The position numbers and the translations under genes were made by a program. From positions 1-47,969 of the forward strand of contig JAIPIW010000005.1 in NCBI GenBank assembly GCA_021734525.1: a stretch of DNA of 47,969 nucleotides, read 5' to 3'. The stretch's first letter is position 1, and each line of letters starts with the position of its first letter. This document shows positions 42,301 through 47,947 of this stretch, one piece after another. This stretch comes from Candidatus Altimarinota bacterium. GTDB taxonomy: Bacteria; Patescibacteriota; Gracilibacteria; UBA4473. Below the pieces are notes generated by a model. That model saw only the letters and a list, made by a program, of their open reading frames with translations. It did no database searches and was not told the origin of the DNA.

Positions 42301-43966
42301 TACCAATGGTTACGGGCGCTACTGAATTAGGATAATTTCCTCCAGAAGTTCCAGGAGTTCCCGACTGAACCCCATTAATGTAATGAGTAACTGTTGTTGT
42401 CGGACTACCTATTGTAACAAGTACATGAGTCCATTCATCATAAGGAACTGAATTGTCTGCAGAATACCTTTGAGTAGAACCCATCACTCTCGCCCCCACG
42501 GTATTAGTAGGTCCCATAAAATAACAAAATCCACCAGCACAATCTGACCATGTAGATTTATCAACTATTCTCGCATAATTACCCTCTCCTCTGCTACTAG
42601 GTTTTATCCAAGCACTTATAGTGTATCCAGAAGAACCAAAATAAGTATTAGATGTTAGGTCTGTTTCAACAGAATCGTTATCCCCATCAAAAAGCATTGC
42701 GCTATCTGAAGAAGTTCTTCCTGTGGTAAGAGTTGCCCCACCATTAATTGTTCCATTCCCATAAGCATTAGATGCTATTCTAGATAAGCTATCAAAATTA
42801 TCTTTATAAACTAGCCCATTTTCTATATCCACTAGTTCAGATTGAATCTGAGTTATTCCACTAGTATGTCCTATAAAATCCCCATGAGCAGTGCTACTGG
42901 TTCCAGAAGAAAAGTTCGTTCCAGTAGAAATATCCGTAACATCCCAATCGGCAGATAGAGTGTCTACTGTATCATCTGAAACAAAAGAAGTAGAGTCTAA
43001 AGCATAACGCAACTTATCATCACTATCTATAGAAACTACTGAAACATCATCTGTGGTTTTAGAAATCACGGTATTGTCTGTAGCATTAAAAATAGAGGTC
43101 CCCCCTCTGGTTCCAACCACAATATAATCTTTAGCACTCAAAGTTTTTCCATCCAAATCTTCAACAAAGTTATTTTCAATTGCTGGAGTAGAAATAGTTG
43201 TTAGAAGAACAGTAAAATCATCACTAGCAAAATCATAAACCTGAAGACCCGAAGATGTTCCTACGTAAATAGAACCGTTTAGAGCAAAAATGGAAGTAAT
43301 CCCTGCTAGAGAAAAACTTTTCCAAAAAGTTTTCTTCTGCGCATCAAAAATGATAAATTCGGTATTTGTGGCTACTAAAATCACCTTAGATGGAAAAGTA
43401 GATTCTCCACAACGGTCATCCTCTCCACTTCTAGGATCGTCATCTCCATCATCTGTTTCGTGATCACAGACGCTGTCTGTCGTATCATCTTTGGTTTCAC
43501 TATACCAAGAATTAGAGCTTCCTGTTCGCCAGGAAGTGGACGCTGAATCTGAGGTAGTGTCATAGAAAAACTGGGCCTGAATAGCCCCAGAAACAAGAGT
43601 TGTCCCGTCTATACTCACACTCGAACCCGTTCCACTAGAAATTCCATTCCCAGAAACATCCGCACTACATTGTTGTGCAGCATCTTTGAAAATCCTCACT
43701 TGTGTGTCTATTTCCCCTGTCCCAGAAAAAGTAGCATTGAGACTATCATCTGCTATTCCTGCTCTTTCAAGGGGAGAAATTATTTGAGGCACAAAAATAG
43801 AAATAGAGTCGGTATTGTCTACTGTAGAATCCAAACCATCCGAATCCGCATCAACGGCCAAAGAAACTTGTGTCCAAACTAATCCCAGTAGCAAGCAAAA
43901 AACACCCAGAGACCAGACTCTTTTTTTTGTATTTACTTTTATTTTGTTTGTGGGGTCCGAATACAT
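36359..43966 (-). CDS. Giant LamG/FN3/TSP3 surface protein with C-terminal SLH region
   Basis: About 2535 aa. A signal peptide (SLGVFCLLLGLVWTQVSLAVDA) leads to a DxDxDG stretch, a propeller-like region (LVATNTEFIIFDAQ, IYVGTSSGLQVYD; about 200-350), two LamG/concanavalin domains (about 430-600 and 640-810), fibronectin III-like repeats (about 1090-1500), Ig-like/HYR and chitobiase-C-like segments (APVTIDNAPS... about 1770), thrombospondin type 3 calcium repeats (DTDSDGMLDWWED..., DNDSDGDTIIDGTEVSDGTDP), a carboxypeptidase-regulatory-like domain (VSGQVLDTAGNPLQNITIKL) and an SLH-containing C-terminus (FSDVPNKGAYTQDIIQMNSYG, FRPNQKASWED). Probably a wall-bound adhesin or carbohydrate-binding protein. 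ATG at 43966 was chosen; GTG at 43981 adds five residues. Confidence 0.85.
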   Translation of the reverse strand: MYSDPTNKIKVNTKKRVWSLGVFCLLLGLVWTQVSLAVDADSDGLDSTVDNTDSISIFVPQIISPLERAGIADDSLNATFSGTGEIDTQVRIFKDAAQQCSADVSGNGISSGTGSSVSIDGTTLVSGAIQAQFFYDTTSDSASTSWRTGSSNSWYSETKDDTTDSVCDHETDDGDDDPRSGEDDRCGESTFPSKVILVATNTEFIIFDAQKKTFWKSFSLAGITSIFALNGSIYVGTSSGLQVYDFASDDFTVLLTTISTPAIENNFVEDLDGKTLSAKDYIVVGTRGGTSIFNATDNTVISKTTDDVSVVSIDSDDKLRYALDSTSFVSDDTVDTLSADWDVTDISTGTNFSSGTSSTAHGDFIGHTSGITQIQSELVDIENGLVYKDNFDSLSRIASNAYGNGTINGGATLTTGRTSSDSAMLFDGDNDSVETDLTSNTYFGSSGYTISAWIKPSSRGEGNYARIVDKSTWSDCAGGFCYFMGPTNTVGARVMGSTQRYSADNSVPYDEWTHVLVTIGSPTTTVTHYINGVQSGTPGTSGGNYPNSVAPVTIGNRSNNENFTFDGSISDVKIYNRILTQDEITTLAAGGTSAYSYIHRTKDYATPAFTLDEKGYWFDSVTDRSLSGNDLTNNNSVTISEAVSGTDTQQFTFNGTSNYLSSSSTDFNITGSELTVGMWIKRASTGGSGAYAQILSHGTSRDTRSYFLSAGDEFFDYPLAFDPYFFGVQTASGFKAASVQTTPVTDTWEFIVGTYDGSNVRIYRNGVLEEVNPHTGNIVSAVEDLRIGYGYEDEYFAGNVALPFISDNALTSEQIAAYYSLTSNWFTVDTAVTLAGTASSVTDVDQHSLRNSAYISTNDGVTKLNTTTGVTTQVVSSTDVSNMAVTHLGSWTCSATMDEGGHTIFAKAFIGANASDIVSGNRIFYLNQSSSDDFDGDGLDNDDDNDQGTAIATPIITSIDRVSEDSFDYTFTGTGDGLFKTLPNAQQVPTRVGLFVLGENEPFVYADVGQGVEQEDGSWSNGTWQTDATTMETGSQTIYARAYIQTNASTIDSEQTQLNVEAIAAGAPTPNALDSYTGSNQLTFSWVSNVPSAQFYAELSTSSDFTANVQNSGWISETSHNFQNLTNGQIYYFRVKLRDASGTETSFSEEEISTTIDTSNPSVGTVSNGGDYQPSLSTNFSWSGFSDNGGSGIDHYEIYIADDEDFSNVVYEHNHYVTNYKAYVGTQGGTYYAKVRAVDEVGNKSNFVYSAGTTLDSTAPASFVLADHANPSPPGNQNISWTASADGESGIENYTIYRTDYAYVFTYPNWNWEIEIGERSLGTTVNTYYTDTNTEREKKYIYKIAANNRAGLSTDSNTIQFEVNLTEEHAPVLENIDPYTTDDSVVVDWTVATDVYQPSAYQVYKDDSLLDTTADADTTSYTDSASKTDGQVYEYKVRAQDAEENTGDFSSILRVLADKTAPTTSESLSGTANGEGWYNTSVTVTLSATDSGTTLFNPNTSDSGTGYYSGVSQIVFNKNGAGITPYNNRVTFDTDCTAGSPNTLSFYAADIAGNEETPQNITIKIDITNPTPALALDPDLMDENGFTSENSTAYTPSGTDAHSGVASVVTYVQFDQNGDGALAGDNDVDFTQISTTTTEQTYYFTDTGLVDGTAQDGQYNFKVIVTDNAGNSTESDITAVKVDRTAPVTIDNAPSTDPATLPLTITLTPSDQTVSSGISQTYYTTDGSTPTTGSTAGTSVVLTEDDLTAGRFTVKYFSTDGMSNAETVKTATNIPTDTDSDGMLDWWEDLHGLDKNSDADAATDGDSDNLTNLQEFQNNTDPANNDSDGDTIIDGTEVSDGTDPSSSVDHRVILIAPKTTTDNKTDTTFTFLGNAPVGKTVSVKNSLGAVIGTGVSDASGRVFIELTLVAGSNHDVTAEFVHDNGGLVKTGTITIHVASGTLKNPKFTNISDNSLFQQGFINIEISGKASARIQVFDVRNGNLVSLNTGTTDGSGDVSIGLPNTFVGQQLLAVDQTNLLTSELINVTRGVYVSGQVLDTAGNPLQNITIKLIDGADEYQTVTDINGDYAFTVPRNRTFLFKAYHQAYLKYEETITITDIDPKISPTLFAIEAPNLIQTEDGLVQISSSGGASLRRAGMTREESLKIAEQGYEAAIKQAEEINVGQAGKIITGEDRYGREVFIGYVPGQRGVDEFEQQPEIARRITGLFGSERRAISQGKSGKEFYSADAQKVCLKASDSVANFSDVPNKGAYTQDIIQMNSYGIIKADSNNKFRPNQKASWEDILKMVMAANCIDINHIINLQRAELPSLKGVALENNLKSLVFYTALEEGIIDVDFDIDKSPTRKDVLLVLASSFGLDINEKAWKTSFQDVLKEDPIAPVLVAAKGTGWFTNFQDTKFFYHEKPITRAEFSSWFINALKYKEANVTPRTAFQKFMEKLRGKEVEQQARLGIRQTETVSEAETHALWRKYEQAQEPEYARPLRSTWNPLDPNSTRAPMKIIDKSENIRRGETKKILRDITKTIKESVIKATGKEE

Positions 43967-43984
43967 AGGAATTTTAGGCACAAA

Positions 43985-44037
43985 AAGTCATTTTTGATTT
44001 TAGGTTCTTCCGCGTTAAAACGCAAAAAAAATGACTT
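43985..44037 (-). promoter_or_regulatory. Inverted repeat in the leader of the giant surface protein gene
   Basis: AAGTCATTTTT (43985-43995) and AAAAATGACTT (44027-44037) are perfect 11-bp inverted arms, enclosing a GCGT-TAAA-ACGC mini-hairpin. The element lies just upstream of the giant gene. If transcription starts at the TATAAT half-palindrome (44078-44073 on the minus strand), it would form a stem in a 5' leader of about 100 nt, unlike the leaderless genes nearby. Confidence 0.5.
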
Positions 44038-44072
44038 AATCCCGATTCTTGTTATTGTTCTAAAAATACAAC

Positions 44073-44085
44073 ATTATAATATAAT
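44073..44085. repeat. Recurrent AT palindrome, half copy 6
   Basis: ATTATAATATAAT keeps the core and right arm of the recurrent palindrome; the left arm is replaced. It lies in the divergent gap between the giant surface protein and cyclophilin genes, with TATAAT on both strands. Confidence 0.55.
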
Positions 44086-44149
44086 AAAGTCATCGAAAAA
44101 TTTGACACTTTGACACAAGCAGAGAAAATGAAAAAAGTAATCCACTATC

Positions 44150-44725
44150 ATGAAAAAACGTAATCTCTTTATTGTTCTCGGTATCATAATTTTAGCCGCA
44201 ATTCTTTATTTCTCTGATATAGAGAAATTCCTGACTACCAGCTTAATATCTCCGGACACTAAAGTCGTAATGGAAACAAACTTAGGAGATATTACTATTA
44301 AACTTCTTCCCGAAGAAGTCCCCAACATTGCTGAAAATTTTGCCCAACTTGTTCAAGAGAACAAATATGATGGCACCATTTTTCACCGAGTAATTGAAGG
44401 ATTTATGATTCAAGGAGGAGATTATGAAAATCATAATGGAACTGGAGGGATGTCTGCCAAAGGAGAATTGTTGGAAGACGAGTTTTCTCCAAATCTGTCT
44501 CATGTTCGCGGAGCAGTTTCCATGGCTAATCGTGGTCCAAATACCAACGGATCTCAGTTCTTCATTGTCCAACAAGATGCCCCCTTCTTAGACGGCAGGC
44601 ATGCTATTTTTGGACAAGTAGTAGACGGAATGGATACTGTTGATCGAATTGCCGCAGTAAATACTGGACCAAATGATATGCCTCTAGAAAAGGTCACTAT
44701 TCTAGATGCACATCTTTCAAACTAA
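44150..44725 (+). CDS. Membrane-anchored cyclophilin-type peptidyl-prolyl isomerase
   Basis: A 191-aa protein. Residues 6-22 (LFIVLGIIILAAILYFS) form an anchor, so the enzyme probably faces outward. The cyclophilin domain covers about 38-190: VVMETNLGDITIKLLPEEVPNIAENFAQL, the catalytic FHRVIEGFMIQGGDY (Arg), GAVSMANRGPNTNGSQFFIVQQDAPFLDGRHAIFGQVVDGMDTVDRI. These give the full active-site set apart from local variants. It would assist folding of exported proteins such as the large surface proteins nearby (inference). Two TTGACA hexamers (44102, 44110) lie upstream, but a matching -10 is unclear. Confidence 0.93.
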   Translation: MKKRNLFIVLGIIILAAILYFSDIEKFLTTSLISPDTKVVMETNLGDITIKLLPEEVPNIAENFAQLVQENKYDGTIFHRVIEGFMIQGGDYENHNGTGGMSAKGELLEDEFSPNLSHVRGAVSMANRGPNTNGSQFFIVQQDAPFLDGRHAIFGQVVDGMDTVDRIAAVNTGPNDMPLEKVTILDAHLSN

Positions 44726-44749
44726 TTATTAATCTTTAATAAAAATAAA

Positions 44750-45223
44750 ATGTTTTTCTTTCATAAAAAAACAAAAACTCTGAAACGTCGGATGGCTAAT
44801 TCTAAGGGCATAGGACTGGGAATCGGGCTTCTTGGAGGTTTTTGGTTGCTTCCATATTACATGGGAACAGATCTAACTCTCTCCCTTCAATGGGGAATTG
44901 TTCTTTGGTACCTGACCTTCGGAGCCGTTATTGGCTTAGGAGGGCTTTTAACTGTTTGCCCTTGGATGGGAAAGAAATGTCCTTTCTATGGAGCAGGTTC
45001 TTGGCGTCCTCTTTGGCGAGGCGGATTTACTGGCGCTTGGTTGAATTTTGTTCTGGCCATTATCATGTACGACACTTTTGCTGAAATTATGAGTTATTTC
45101 TCTTCTCTGCCCTTTGCTAATATGGACATTGTCCTTTTGGCTGTAATAGAAGGATTCATTATTGGGGCTTTCATTGATCTTCTTTCCACTAAATTTGGCG
45201 GCGAGGGTAAAGAAATTTTGTAA
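44750..45223 (+). CDS. Hypothetical four-TM membrane protein
   Basis: A 157-aa protein with a basic N-terminus (KKTKTLKRR) and four hydrophobic helices (about 19-38, 46-68, 93-114, 124-146). A Cys/Trp-rich loop (CPWMGKKCPFYGAGSWRPLWRGG) sits between TM2 and TM3. No family recognised. It is co-directional with the cyclophilin (24-nt gap) and FecR-like (51-nt gap) genes, so it may share their operon. No Shine-Dalgarno is visible. Confidence 0.7.
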   Translation: MFFFHKKTKTLKRRMANSKGIGLGIGLLGGFWLLPYYMGTDLTLSLQWGIVLWYLTFGAVIGLGGLLTVCPWMGKKCPFYGAGSWRPLWRGGFTGAWLNFVLAIIMYDTFAEIMSYFSSLPFANMDIVLLAVIEGFIIGAFIDLLSTKFGGEGKEIL

Positions 45224-45274
45224 CAAAAATCATACTTCTGCGTTTTCATCAACGGATTAAACTGATTACAAAAA

Positions 45275-46621
45275 ATGGGATTTGAAGATCTAGAAATTTT
45301 ACTAAAAACCTTGTTTCAAAAGGCTAGGAAAGGGAAAAACGCTGAAATAAAAAGGCGTGTTCGTCTCCAGGTAATGGAGGCGTTTTCTAATCGAGAAACA
45401 GAGAGTGTCGTCCCTCTTTTTGGACACTTTTTTGCAAAGAAATCTTCTCGTTGGGCCTTTGCAGTCGTCTCCTTCTTTGTTCTGTTCAATATTTTACCTA
45501 ACAACATCGGACTTCTTTCGGCCGGACAAGTTAAACTTAAACACGGTGTAGTAGAAGTTATTCGGGGAGGAAATGAGGTAATACTCGTCACAGATTATCT
45601 AAAACTAAAGAAAGGAGATTTGATTCGTGTTGGAAACAATGGAGAAGCAGAAATAATTTTTCCAGATAGTTTTAGTTCTGTAGCTAAATCTCAAACAGAA
45701 CTAAGAGTCTTAGATGAAGATTCTCTTTTCCTTATCAACGGAAAGCTAGAGAATCAGATCTTTACTGAAGGAGAAGTTTCTACTAATCGTGGTTTTGTAA
45801 AAAGCATGCCTGGAGCAAGTTTTCAGGTAATAGTTTCTAAAAGTGGTGAAACAAGTGTCATCTCTGAAGAAAAACAGATTGTTGTTTCTGACTGGAAGAA
45901 TGGAGAAACCGTTTTAGAAGCTGGAAATCAAGTCCGTCTTAGCTCAGATACCGTACTTGTTAACGAAAACATGCCTACAGACTTAAGCCTTTCCATGTCG
46001 CAGCTTAAAACTATAGAAGCTAAGGAAATTATTACTCGTAGCAAGGTTTTAACTGCCTTAGAAAACTATTTAGACAACAATGAAACCCAGGCCAGAAAAG
46101 ATTTGGCCTCCGCAAGAAAAAGTTTCTTGTCTATTATGAATGTTCCTTCCTCTTCTAGAAACTTAAAAATAATTAAGAGAAAAGATTTAGATTCCTTCAC
46201 TCCTAGCGATGTCGTAAAAATATTAGAAGAAAAAATACCAGATTCTTCTTTGGTTACCGAAGCCAAAGCATTAGAAGTTCTAATGTCTCTCACTGAACAG
46301 AACATTGATCGTCTTGGTTTTGTGGTTAAAAAGTCTGGTGTTAGAAGTTTTGATAGCTATGTCTTATTAGACAGAATTGCTGCCTTTGGAAACGGTAAAC
46401 AAAAACGTTTAATAGATGTGTTAAAACAAAAATATGCTGTAGCTTTCCTGCAAAAAGTACAGGATGAAGAACTAAGAATTGATCAGATTTCTAAACTCAG
46501 CCAAGAAATTTCTAAGCTCCCACGAACAGAACTAGCTATGGAGTTCTTGGAAAAAGTGCAAGATCTTTTTGCTCCAGATCTAGCAGAAATGTTGGAAGAG
46601 AAAATGGATAAGGTCTTCTAA
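45275..46621 (+). CDS. FecR-like single-pass membrane protein
   Basis: A 448-aa protein. Residues 1-55 are cytoplasmic and basic, resembling the short N-terminal helix set of anti-sigma-like proteins. A TM segment follows (about 59-82, WAFAVVSFFVLFNILPNNIGLLSAG). A FecR-type domain covers about 86-200 (GVVEVIRGGNEVILVTDYLKLKKGDLIRVGNNGEAEIIFPDSFSS). The C-terminal 230 residues are helical (AEAKALEVLMSLTEQNIDRLG and so on), unrecognised. FecR proteins normally pair with an ECF sigma factor; none is adjacent, so a sensing or surface role is open. Confidence 0.7.
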   Translation: MGFEDLEILLKTLFQKARKGKNAEIKRRVRLQVMEAFSNRETESVVPLFGHFFAKKSSRWAFAVVSFFVLFNILPNNIGLLSAGQVKLKHGVVEVIRGGNEVILVTDYLKLKKGDLIRVGNNGEAEIIFPDSFSSVAKSQTELRVLDEDSLFLINGKLENQIFTEGEVSTNRGFVKSMPGASFQVIVSKSGETSVISEEKQIVVSDWKNGETVLEAGNQVRLSSDTVLVNENMPTDLSLSMSQLKTIEAKEIITRSKVLTALENYLDNNETQARKDLASARKSFLSIMNVPSSSRNLKIIKRKDLDSFTPSDVVKILEEKIPDSSLVTEAKALEVLMSLTEQNIDRLGFVVKKSGVRSFDSYVLLDRIAAFGNGKQKRLIDVLKQKYAVAFLQKVQDEELRIDQISKLSQEISKLPRTELAMEFLEKVQDLFAPDLAEMLEEKMDKVF

Positions 46622-46640
46622 AGAGGGACAATAGATGTTT

Positions 46641-46679
46641 TGCAAATATCTTGCATTTTGTTTTTGCAATATACTTGCA
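46641..46679. promoter_or_regulatory. Tandem TGCAA-N5-TTGCA dyads
   Basis: Two 15-bp dyads, 46641-46655 and 46665-46679, each TGCAA-N5-TTGCA and 24 bp apart, in the gap between the convergent FecR-like and FtsE-like genes. The T runs next to them (TTTTGTTTTT) could make weak terminators. Equal spacing and spacer length also fit two operator sites. Confidence 0.5.
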
Positions 46680-46684
46680 TTTAA

Positions 46685-47380
46685 TTACACAATTCCTGCA
46701 AAGGCCTTTTCTCTCGTACAGTGTAATTCATCAAATTGCACTCTCCCTGATTCTAAACGGATAATTCTAGGGGATAAGGTTTCTATCAAGATTGGGTCGT
46801 GTGTAGCAAATAAGATAGTGAGTTCTTCTTTTTCGTGTAACTTCTGAAAAAGTTCCGCAATTTCTCTAGAATTTTTAGGGTCTAGATTCCCCGTAGCTTC
46901 ATCTGCAATAAGTATTTTGGGATTGTGAACTAACGCTCTGGCAATAGCTGTACGTTGTGCTTCTCCTCCAGAAAGAGAGGCTGGAAACTGATTTCTTTTA
47001 TCCCACATCCCAACAAGCTTCAGTAATTCTGGTACTTTGTATGGGATTTGTTTTTCTTCCCCACAAACTTCTAACGCAAAAGCAATGTTTTCAAAAACAG
47101 TTTTTTTGGGAAGTAACCGAAAATCCTGAAAAACAATCCCAATCTGCCTCCGATACTTTTGCAAACTGGCTAAGGATAAATTTTCCAAGGCAAAGTCGTC
47201 TACTTTGATAGTCCCCGTACTTGGTCGCCATTCTCCAATGAGAATTCTAAAGATCGAAGATTTCCCTGCTCCAGATGCTCCAAGCAATGCCACCATTTCT
47301 CCAGGAACAACTTCAAAGCTGATGTTTTTTAGGACTTCTTTCCCCTGAATTGAAAACGAAACATTTTGAAATTCCAACAT
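46685..47380 (-). CDS. ftsE: FtsE-like ABC transporter ATPase
   Basis: A 231-aa ABC ATPase. Walker A is GASGAGKSS (34-42), Q-loop VFQDFRLLP, signature LSGGEAQR (near 136), Walker B ILIADEATGNLDP and H-loop ATHD. The DFRLLPKKTVFENIAFALEV pattern fits FtsE, which with FtsX controls septal cell-wall hydrolases; LolD-like proteins are an alternative. An ftsX gene would normally follow, but the downstream neighbour is convergent. The last residues are unusual for FtsE (LHCTREKAFAGIV). The -10 TATAAT ends 8 nt before the ATG (47389-47394). Confidence 0.85.
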   Translation of the reverse strand: MLEFQNVSFSIQGKEVLKNISFEVVPGEMVALLGASGAGKSSIFRILIGEWRPSTGTIKVDDFALENLSLASLQKYRRQIGIVFQDFRLLPKKTVFENIAFALEVCGEEKQIPYKVPELLKLVGMWDKRNQFPASLSGGEAQRTAIARALVHNPKILIADEATGNLDPKNSREIAELFQKLHEKEELTILFATHDPILIETLSPRIIRLESGRVQFDELHCTREKAFAGIV

Positions 47381-47388
47381 GTGAAAAA

Positions 47389-47394
47389 ATTATA
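47389..47394 (-). promoter_or_regulatory. -10 box of ftsE
   Basis: TATAAT on the minus strand, 8 nt before the ATG at 47380. The -35 region is TCGTAA at about 16 nt, weak. Confidence 0.6.
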
Positions 47395-47442
47395 AATAAA
47401 GACCTGAGAATTACGAATTAAAAATAGATATAAAAAAAGGTT

Positions 47443-47471
47443 TTGCCAAAGACTGGCATTTTTGTTAGGTT
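47443..47471 (+). promoter_or_regulatory. Promoter of fur-like gene with dyad in spacer
   Basis: TTGCCA (47443-47448), 17-nt spacer, TAGGTT (47466-47471), 8 nt to the ATG at 47480. The dyad TGCCA-AAGAC-TGGCA (47444-47458) overlaps the -35 box and spacer, a good position for a repressor, perhaps the gene's own product. Confidence 0.6.
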
Positions 47472-47479
47472 GCCGTTCG

Positions 47480-47905
47480 ATGACAGACTTCCTCGACCAA
47501 GTAACCAATTTCTTCGTTACTAAAAAATGGCGTTTAACTCCTGGCGTACGAAATATCGTGGAAATTTTAAGTAAAACAAATATTCCTTTAGCGGTTAGAG
47601 AGATAGAAAAAAAATTAGATTCCAAAGAAAGAAGTGTCGATCCCACTACAGTTTATAGAATTTTGGAACGTCTTAAAAAAGCAAATTTAGTCCACGACCT
47701 ACACGGCAAATTTATTAGATGCACAGATCCCAACAGTAAACATGAACATCATTTTCTAATTTGCGAAAAATGCGGCAATGCGGAGGAAATATTTTTAGAT
47801 TATAGAGAGTCTATTGCTAAACAACTTGCCCGAGAAAAAGACTTTGTTCTCAAAGAAGTAGATTTATCTTTTTGGGGAACCTGTAAAGATTGTACACAAA
47901 AATAG
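47480..47905 (+). CDS. Fur-family metal-responsive repressor
   Basis: A 141-aa protein of the Fur/Zur/PerR family. The N-terminal winged helix is RLTPGVRNIVEILSK...PTTVYRILERLKKANLVHDLHG. The dimerisation domain carries HEHHF (His 88, 90, 91), CEKCG (Cys 95, 98) and CKDC (Cys 135, 138), giving a structural zinc site and a probable regulatory site. Which metal it senses is not clear. ATG at 47480 was chosen because of the promoter; upstream start codons add six residues across the -10 box. It diverges from ftsE. Confidence 0.9.
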   Translation: MTDFLDQVTNFFVTKKWRLTPGVRNIVEILSKTNIPLAVREIEKKLDSKERSVDPTTVYRILERLKKANLVHDLHGKFIRCTDPNSKHEHHFLICEKCGNAEEIFLDYRESIAKQLAREKDFVLKEVDLSFWGTCKDCTQK

Positions 47906-47919
47906 TTCAAATCGAAACA

Positions 47920-47947
47920 TTGACTTTTGAGAACTCTTTTCTATAAT
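47920..47947 (+). promoter_or_regulatory. Promoter reading out of the window
   Basis: TTGACT (47920-47925), 16-nt spacer, TATAAT (47942-47947), followed by AGAAAGG (47954-47960), a possible Shine-Dalgarno. The gene lies beyond the window end. Confidence 0.72.

Noticed and set aside
44150-44152. TTGACA repeats (44102, 44110) as a sigma70 promoter for the cyclophilin
   Set aside because: No acceptable -10 hexamer lies 15-19 nt downstream, so I did not call a promoter.
46635-46847. Plus-strand ORF of 70 codons over the FtsE end
   Set aside because: It crosses the dyad repeats and runs antisense to the FtsE coding region; Cys/Phe-rich composition looks random.
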